This document shows, piece after piece, positions 46,001 to 55,000 of a stretch of DNA of 60,000 bases. The first letter of the stretch is position 1. Each line of letters starts with the position of its first letter. Both the position numbers and the translations under genes were made by a program. The notes beneath the pieces are model-generated. The model saw nothing but the letters and a program-made list of their open reading frames with translations, did not search any database and was not told where the DNA came from. Source of the DNA: Bolinopsis microptera (taxonomy: Eukaryota > Ctenophora > Tentaculata > Lobata > Bolinopsidae); assembly GCF_026151205.1 (NCBI RefSeq), contig NC_087078.1:12075118-12135117 (forward strand), read 5' to 3'.

Positions 46001-49000
46001 AACCCAGCCATTATTCTATTTTTAGCCATGCTGGTTTCATAATGACCGTTATAATTATATCTTCCACCGTTGATAGAAAATGCAGATGAAACCTCTTATT
46101 TTGACGTTGGTTTTAGAAACACTTAAGCTCACAACCGAGCGCAATCTCCAGCTTCACTCCAGCTTCACTAGACTAGGCATGAGTGGAGAATTGAGATCTG
46201 ATCTTTGCCAGTTTGGACTTTAGTTATCATGACGAAAAGTCGTGCTCCGAGCAGATTATGCCAATTCAATTGTTTGTAAATATAGTATTTTACTTTATCA
46301 CTAAATATCTCACTTTATCACTAAATATCCATTTCGTTCAGGGATTTGCGGCAGTTTCAGAAATTAAAGATCGTTTTGCGCCGGGAGAATAAAAACAAGA
46401 AAGCGTGTGTCATCGGAGAAACTGAGATACACGTCAAGGATCTAACTCTTGGCCTGGAGCATGAACACTGGTGAGAGAACCAGAACTTTGCACTCCACTG
46501 ATTTTAAAATATTTAAACAAATTTAGTGACATTAATGTTTGCAGAATTTATGTCTCAACGCAGGTCACCTCATAATTGTCATAACCTTAAACCTACCTAT
46601 GTACCTTACAAGACATATTTATGGCGGCCTAATTTGCGACGACTGAAATTTTGGTAGACCGAAAATATGGCGAAATTGAACAAAAACCGTCAAATTTCGG
46701 ACGTCACAGAAAATAAGGGTATTTTTCATCATATTTTGTGACAGTAAGCAGTAAGGAAATTTCTGAAATTCGGTAAAATCATGTTCAAACTTAGTCTGTA
46801 TTACGACTGTAAGACTTTCATGTTAGCACATACATGTATTTTAATGCAAATTTAAACTGTATTGCTTGACATTCAATTCGTCATTGGTGTGGTGATAATT
46901 TGTCCCAAGATGCCAGAATTTATTTATTTATTTTACTTGATATTACTTTTTAGAAACAACATAAAGCAGTGAAGGCACAGTCATTGAAATAAGCTAAAAG
47001 ATAATGCGACGGATTCTATTACGACGACCGAAATTTTGGCGGTCCGAAAATATGGCGAAATTTTCGGAAAACCGCCACATTTCGTACGTTATAAATATGT
47101 CTTGTAAGGTACGCTATATTACTTATGAGCTCATTTCTGGACGTAATACCCAGTCATTGTGTAGTGTGCACGCATTGGTGCATTTCATAAGGAATGCTTG
47201 GCATTTACAACCGTACTTTTCAGGTACAATCTCTCAAACCTCACCCAAAAACAGACCGGTCACCATGTTAAAGAACCCCAAATCAGACTCAAACTTAAAC
47301 TTCAGATTTTAACCATTTTACCACTTAACTTTTACGAGAGCTTGTTGACCTTCCTTGCTTCCAAGTAAGAATTCCACTGATATATTCAATAATTGTTAGG
47401 TTCATTAAATGACGTTTGAATTATATTTATATTGCTGTCGAGCGATAATTTATAAGTTTAGAAACATGACAGATGATAGGCTTAATCCAATTTTGTGCTG
47501 TTGATATATTTTTTCCTTCATATTCCGTTCTTCCAATATAACAATTGAATGTTATAGATCAATCGACCTGTGTAAAGTATTGGAGCCCCATTTGAATGTC
47601 AGACAGAAAGAGGATCTCGCTAATCTTCTTCTTCACGTACTACACGACTTCCAGAAAGCCAGAGACTTCTTAGAAGAAATCGTTATGCTAGGTAACTAGG
47701 ATTGTTATGCTAGATAATTAGGATTGTTATGCTAGGTAACTATGATTGTTATGCTAGGTAACCAGGATTTTCATGTTAGGTAAATAGTATTGTTATTCTA
47801 GATAATTAGGATTGTTATGCTAGGTAACCAGGATTTTTATGCTAGGTAACCAGGATTGTTATGCTAGGTAACTAGTATTGTTATGTTAGGTAACCAGGAT
47901 TTTTAGGCTAGGTAGACAGGATCTGTTATAGATTAAATTTCTGCCCATGTCCTTACATAAAACTTTTTACAGTGAAATATCGAACCCTGAACCATGATTG
48001 TTATTCTAGATAATAAGGATTGTTATGCTAGGTAACTAGGATTGTTATGCTAGGTAACCAGGATTGTTACGCTATGTAACCAGGATTGTTATGCTAGGTA
48101 ACCAGGATTGTTATGCTAGGTAACTAGGATTGTTATGCTAGGTAACCAGGATTGTTATGTTAGATAACCAGGATTGTTATGTTAGGTAACCAGGATTGTT
48201 ATGTTAGGTAACCAGGATTGTTATGCTAGGTAACTAATATTGTTATACTAGGTAACCAGGATTGTTATGTGAGGTAACCAGGATTGTTATGTTAGGTAAC
48301 CAGGATTGTTATGTTAGGTAACCAGGATTGTTATGTTAGGTAACCAGGATTGTTATTCTAGATAATTAGGATTGTTATGCTAGGTAACTAGGATTGTTAT
48401 GCTAGGTAACCAGGATTGTTATGTTAGTTAATTAGGATTGTTATGCTCTAAGGTAACCAGGATTTTTATTCTAGATAATTTGGATTGTTATGCTAGGTAA
48501 CTAGGATTGTTATGTTAGGTAACCAGGATTGTTATGCTAGGTAACCAGGATTGTTATGTTAGGTAAGCAGGATTGTTATGTTAGGTAACCAGGATTGTTA
48601 TGTTAGGTAACCAGGATTGTTATGTTAGGTAACCAGGATTGTTATTCTAGATAATTAGGATTGTTATGCTAAGTAACTAGGATTGTTATGCTAGGTAACT
48701 AGTATTGTTATGCTAGGTAACCAGGATTTTTATGTTAGGTAACCAGGATTGTTATGCTAGGTAAGCAGGATTGTTATGCTAGGTAACCATTATTGTTATG
48801 CTAGGTAACTAGGATTGTTATGCTAGGTAACTAGGATTGTTATGCTAGGTAACTAGTATTGTTATGTTAGTTAACCAGGGTTGTTATGCTAGGTAATTAG
48901 GATTGTTATTCTAGATAATTAGGATTGTTATGCTAGGTAACTAGGATTGTTTTGCTAGGTAACCAGGATTGTTACGCTATGTAACCAGGATTGTTATGCT

Positions 49001-52000
49001 AGGTAACCATGATTGTTATGCTAGGTAACTAGGATTGTTATGCTAGGTAACCAGGATTGTTATGTTAGGTAACCAGGATTGTTATGTTAGGTAACCAGGA
49101 TTGTTATGTTAGGTAACCAGGATTGTTATGTTAGGTAACCAGGATTGTTATGCTAGGTAACTAGGATTGTTATGCTAGGTAACCATGATTGTTATGCTAG
49201 GTAACTAGGATTGTATGCTAGGTAACTAGGATTGTTATGCTAGGTAACTAGGATTGTTATGTTAGGTAACTAGTATTGTTAGGCTAGGTAACTAGGATTG
49301 TTATGCTAGGTAACTAGGATTGTTATGCTAGGTAACCAGGATTGTTATGCTAGGTAACCAGGATTGTTATGCTAGGTAACCAGGATTGTTATGCTAGGTA
49401 ACTAGGATTGTTATGTTAGGTAACCAGGATTGTTATGTTAGGTAACCAGGATTGTTATTCTAGATAATTAGGATTGTTATGCTAAGTAACTAGGATTGTT
49501 ATGCTAGGTAACCAGGATTGTTATGTTAGTTAATTAGGATTGTTATGCTCTAAGGTAACCAGGATTGTTATTCTAGATAATTAGGATTGTTATGCTAGGT
49601 AACTATGATTGTTATGCTAGGTAACCAGGATTTTCATGTTAGGTAAATAGTATTGTTATTCTAGATAATTAGGATTGTTATGCTAGGTAACCAGGATTTT
49701 TATGCTAGATTACCAGGATTGTTATGCTAAGTAACTAGGATTGTTATGCTAGGTAACCAGGATTGTTATGCTAGGTAACCAGGATTCACTAGGATTGTTA
49801 TGCTAGGTAACCAGGATTGTTATATTAGTTAATTAGGATTGTTATGCCCTAAGGTAACCAGGATTGTTATTCTAGATAATTAGGATTGTTATGCTAGGTA
49901 ACCAGGATTGTTATGCTAGGTAATAAGGATTGTTGTGCTAGGTAACTAGTATTGTTATGCTAGGTAACCAGGATTGTTATGTTAGTTAATTAGGATTGTT
50001 ATGCTCTAAGGTAACCAGGATTGTTATTCTAGATAATTAGGATTGTTATGCTAGGTAACTATGATTGTTATGCTAGGTAACCAGGATTTTCATGTTAGGT
50101 AAATAGTATTGTTATTCTAGATAATTAGGATTGTTATGCTAGGTAACCAGGATTTTTATGCTAGATTACCAGGATTGTTATGCTAAGTAACTAGGATTGT
50201 TATGCTAGGTAACCAGGATTGTTATGCTAGGTAACCAGGATTCACTAGGATTGTTATGCTAGGTAACCAGGATTGTTATATTAGTTAATTAGGATTGTTA
50301 TGCCCTAAGGTAACCAGGATTTTTATTCTAGATAATTAGGATTGTTATGCTAGGTAACCAGGATTGTTATGCTAGGTAATAAGGATTGTTGTGCTAGGTA
50401 ACTAGTATTGTTATGCTAGGTAACCAGGATTGTTATGCTAGGTAACCAGGATTGTTATTCTAGATAATTAGGATTGTTATGCTAGGTAACCAGGATTGTT
50501 ATGCTAGGTAACCAGGATTGTTATGCTAGGTAACCAGGATTGTTATGCTAGGTAACCAGGATTCTTATGCTAGGTAACCAGGATTGTTATGCTAGGTAAC
50601 CAGGATTGTTATGCTAGGTAACTAGTATTGTTATGTTAGGTAACCAGGATTTTTAGGCTAGGTAGACAGGATCTGTTATAGATTAAATTTCTGCCCATGT
50701 CCTTACATAAAACTTTTTACAGTGAAATATCGAACCCTGAACCATGATTGTTATTCTAGATAATTAGGATTGTTATGCTAGGTAACTAGGATTGTTATGC
50801 TAGGTAACCAGGATTGTTACGCTATGTAACCAGGATTGTTATGCTAGGTAACCAGGATTGTTATGCTAGGTAACTAGGATTGTTATGCTAGGTAACCAGG
50901 ATTGTTATGTTAGATAACCAGGATTGTTATGTTAGGTAACCAGGATTGTTATGTTAGGTAACCAGGATTGTTATGCTAGGTAACTAATATTGTTATACTA
51001 GGTAACCAGGATTGTTATGTGAGGTAACCAGGATTGTTATGTTAGGTAACCAGGATTGTTATGTTAGGTAACCAGGATTGTTATGTTAGGTAACCAGGAT
51101 TGTTATTCTAGATAATTAGGATTGTTATGCTAGGTAACTAGGATTGTTATGCTAGGTAACCAGGATTGTTATGTTAGTTAATTAGGATTGTTATGCTCTA
51201 AGGTAACCAGGATTTTTATTCTAGATAATTTGGATTGTTATGCTAGGTAACTAGGATTGTTATGTTAGGTAACCAGGATTGTTATGCTAGGTAACCAGGA
51301 TTGTTATGTTAGGTAAGCAGGATTGTTATGTTAGGTAACCAGGATTGTTATGTTAGGTAACCAGGATTGTTATGTTAGGTAACCAGGATTGTTATTCTAG
51401 ATAATTAGGATTGTTATGCTAAGTAACTAGGATTGTTATGCTAGGTAACTAGTATTGTTATGCTAGGTAACCAGGATTTTTATGTTAGGTAACCAGGATT
51501 GTTATGCTAGGTAAGCAGGATTGTTATGCTAGGTAACCATGATTGTTATGCTAGGTAACTAGGATTGTTATGCTAGGTAACTAGGATTGTTATGCTAGGT
51601 AACTAGTATTGTTATGTTAGTTAACCAGGGTTGTTATGCTAGGTAATTAGGATTGTTATTCTAGATAATTAGGATTGTTATGCTAGGTAACTAGGATTGT
51701 TTTGCTAGGTAACCAGGATTGTTACGCTATGTAACCAGGATTGTTATGCTAGGTAACCATGATTGTTATGCTAGGTAACTAGGATTGTTATGCTAGGTAA
51801 CCAGGATTGTTATGTTAGGTAACCAGGATTGTTATGTTAGGTAACCAGGATTGTTATGTTAGGTAACCAGGATTGTTATGTTAGGTAACCAGGATTGTTA
51901 TGCTAGGTAACTAGGATTGTTATGCTAGGTAACCATGATTGTTATGCTAGGTAACTAGGATTGTATGCTAGGTAACTAGGATTGTTATGCTAGGTAACTA

Positions 52001-55000
52001 GGATTGTTATGTTAGGTAACTAGTATTGTTAGGCTAGGTAACTAGGATTGTTATGCTAGGTAACTAGGATTGTTATGCTAGGTAACCAGGATTGTTATGC
52101 TAGGTAACCAGGATTGTTATGCTAGGTAACCAGGATTGTTATGCTAGGTAACTAGGATTGTTATGTTAGGTAACCAGGATTGTTATGTTAGGTAACCAGG
52201 ATTGTTATTCTAGATAATTAGGATTGTTATGCTAAGTAACTAGGATTGTTATGCTAGGTAACCAGGATTGTTATGTTAGTTAATTAGGATTGTTATGCTC
52301 TAAGGTAACCAGGATTGTTATTCTAGATAATTAGGATTGTTATGCTAGGTAACTATGATTGTTATGCTAGGTAACCAGGATTTTCATGTTAGGTAAATAG
52401 TATTGTTATTCTAGATAATTAGGATTGTTATGCTAGGTAACCAGGATTTTTATGCTAGATTACCAGGATTGTTATGCTAAGTAACTAGGATTGTTATGCT
52501 AGGTAACCAGGATTGTTATGCTAGGTAACCAGGATTCACTAGGATTGTTATGCTAGGTAACCAGGATTGTTATATTAGTTAATTAGGATTGTTATGCCCT
52601 AAGGTAACCAGGATTGTTATTCTAGATAATTAGGATTGTTATGCTAGGTAACCAGGATTGTTATGCTAGGTAATAAGGATTGTTGTGCTAGGTAACTAGT
52701 ATTGTTATGCTAGGTAACCAGGATTGTTATGCTAGGTAACCAGGATTGTTTTTCTAGATAATTAGGATTGTTATGCTAGGTAACCAGGATTGTTATGCTA
52801 GGTAACCAGGATTGTTATGCTAGGTAACCAGGATTCTTATGCTAGGTAACCAGGATTGTTATGCTAGGTAACCAGGATTGTTATGCTAGGTAACTAGTAT
52901 TGTTATGTTAGGTAACCAGGATTTTTAGGCTAGGTAGACAGGATCTGTTATAGATTAAATTTCTGCCCATGTCCTTACATAAAACTTTTTACAGTGAAAT
53001 ATCGAACCCTGAACCATGATTGTTATTCTAGATAATTAGGATTGTTATGCTAGGTAACTAGGATTGTTTTGCTAGGTAACCAGGATTGTTACGCTATGTA
53101 ACCAGGATTGTTATGCTAGGTAACCAGGATTGTTATGCTAGGTATCTAGGATTGTTATGCTAGGTAACCAGGATTGTTATGTTAGATAACCAGGATTGTT
53201 ATGTTAGGTAACCAGGATTGTTATGTTAGGTAACCAGGATTGTTATGCTAGGTAACTAATATTGTTATACTAGGTAACCAGGATTGTTATGTGAGGTAAC
53301 CAGGATTGTTATGTTAGGTAACCAGGATTGTTATGTTAGGTAACCAGGATTGTTATGTTAGGTAACCAGGATTGTTATTCTAGATAATTAGGATTGTTAT
53401 GCTAGGTAACTAGGATTGTTATGCTAGGTAACCAGGATTGTTATGTTAGTTAATTAGGATTGTTATGCTCTAAGGTAACCAGGATTTTTATTCTAGATAA
53501 TTTGGATTGTTATGCTAGGTAACTAGGATTGTTATGTTAGGTAACCAGGATTGTTATGCTAGGTAACCAGGATTGTTATGTTAGGTAAGCAGGATTGTTA
53601 TGTTAGGTAACCAGGATTGTTATGTTAGGTAACCAGGATTGTTATGTTAGGTAACCAGGATTGTTATTCTAGATAATTAGGATTGTTATGCTAAGTAACT
53701 AGGATTGTTATGCTAGGTAACCAGGATTGTTATGTTAGTTAATTAGGATTGTTATGCTCTAAGGTAACCAGGATTGTTATTCTAGATAATTAGGATTGTT
53801 ATGCTAGGTAACTAGTATTGTTATGCTAGGTAACCAGGATTTTCATGTTAGGTAAATAGTATTGTTATGCTAGGTAACTAGTATTGTTATGTTAGTTAAC
53901 CAGGGTTGTTATGCTAGGTAATTAGGATTGTTATGCTAGGTAACTAGTATTGTTATGCTAGGTAACCAGGATTTTTATGTTAGGTAACCAGGATTGTTAT
54001 GCTAGGTAAGCAGGATTGTTATGCTAGGTAACCATGATTGTTATGCTAGGTAACTAGGATTGTTATGCTAGGTAACTAGGATTGTTATGCTAGGTAACTA
54101 GGATTGTTATGCTAGGTAACTAGGATTTTTATGCTAGGTAACCATGATTGTTATTCTATATAATTAGGATTGTTATGCTAGGTAACTAGGATTGTTTTGC
54201 TAGGTAACCAGGATTGTTACGCTATGTAACCAGGATTGTTATGTTAGGTAACCAGGATTGTTATGCTAGGTAACTAATATTGTTATGCTAGGTAACCAGG
54301 ATTGTTATGTTAGGTAACCAGGATTGTTATGTTAGGTAACCAGGATTGTTATGTTAGGTAACCAGGATTGTTATGTTAGGTAACCAGGATTGTTATGCTA
54401 GGTAACTAGGATTGTTATGCTAGGTAACCATGATTGTTATGCTAGGTAACTAGGATTGTATGCTAGGTAACTAGGATTGTTATGCTAGGTAACTAGGATT
54501 GTTATGCTCTAAGGTAACCAGGATTGTTATTCTAGGTAACCATGATTGTTATTCTAGATAATTAGGATTGTTATGCTAGGTAACTAGGATTGTTATGCTA
54601 GGTAACCAGGATTGTTACGCTATGTAACTATAATTTTTATGCAAGGTAACCAGGATTGTTATGCTAGGTAACTAGTATTGTTATGCTAGGTAACCAGGAT
54701 TTTTATGTTAGGTAACCAGGATTTTTATATTAGGTAACTAGTATTGTTATGCTAGGTAACCAGGATTGTTATGCTAGGTAACTAGGATTGTTATGCTAGG
54801 TAACTAGGATTGTTATGCTAGGTAACAAGGATTGTTATGCTAGGTAACTAGGAATGTTATGCTAGGTAACTAGGATTGTTATGCTAGGTAACTAGGATTG
54901 TTATGCTAGGTAACTAGGATTGTTATGTTAGGTAACTAGTATTGTAAGGCTAGGTAACTAGGATTGTTATGCTAGGTAACTAGGATTGTTATGCTAGGTA

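Noticed and set aside
47004-47312. 102-codon plus-strand frame
   Set aside because: It spans a MITE end and reads RasGAP exon 12 in the wrong frame.
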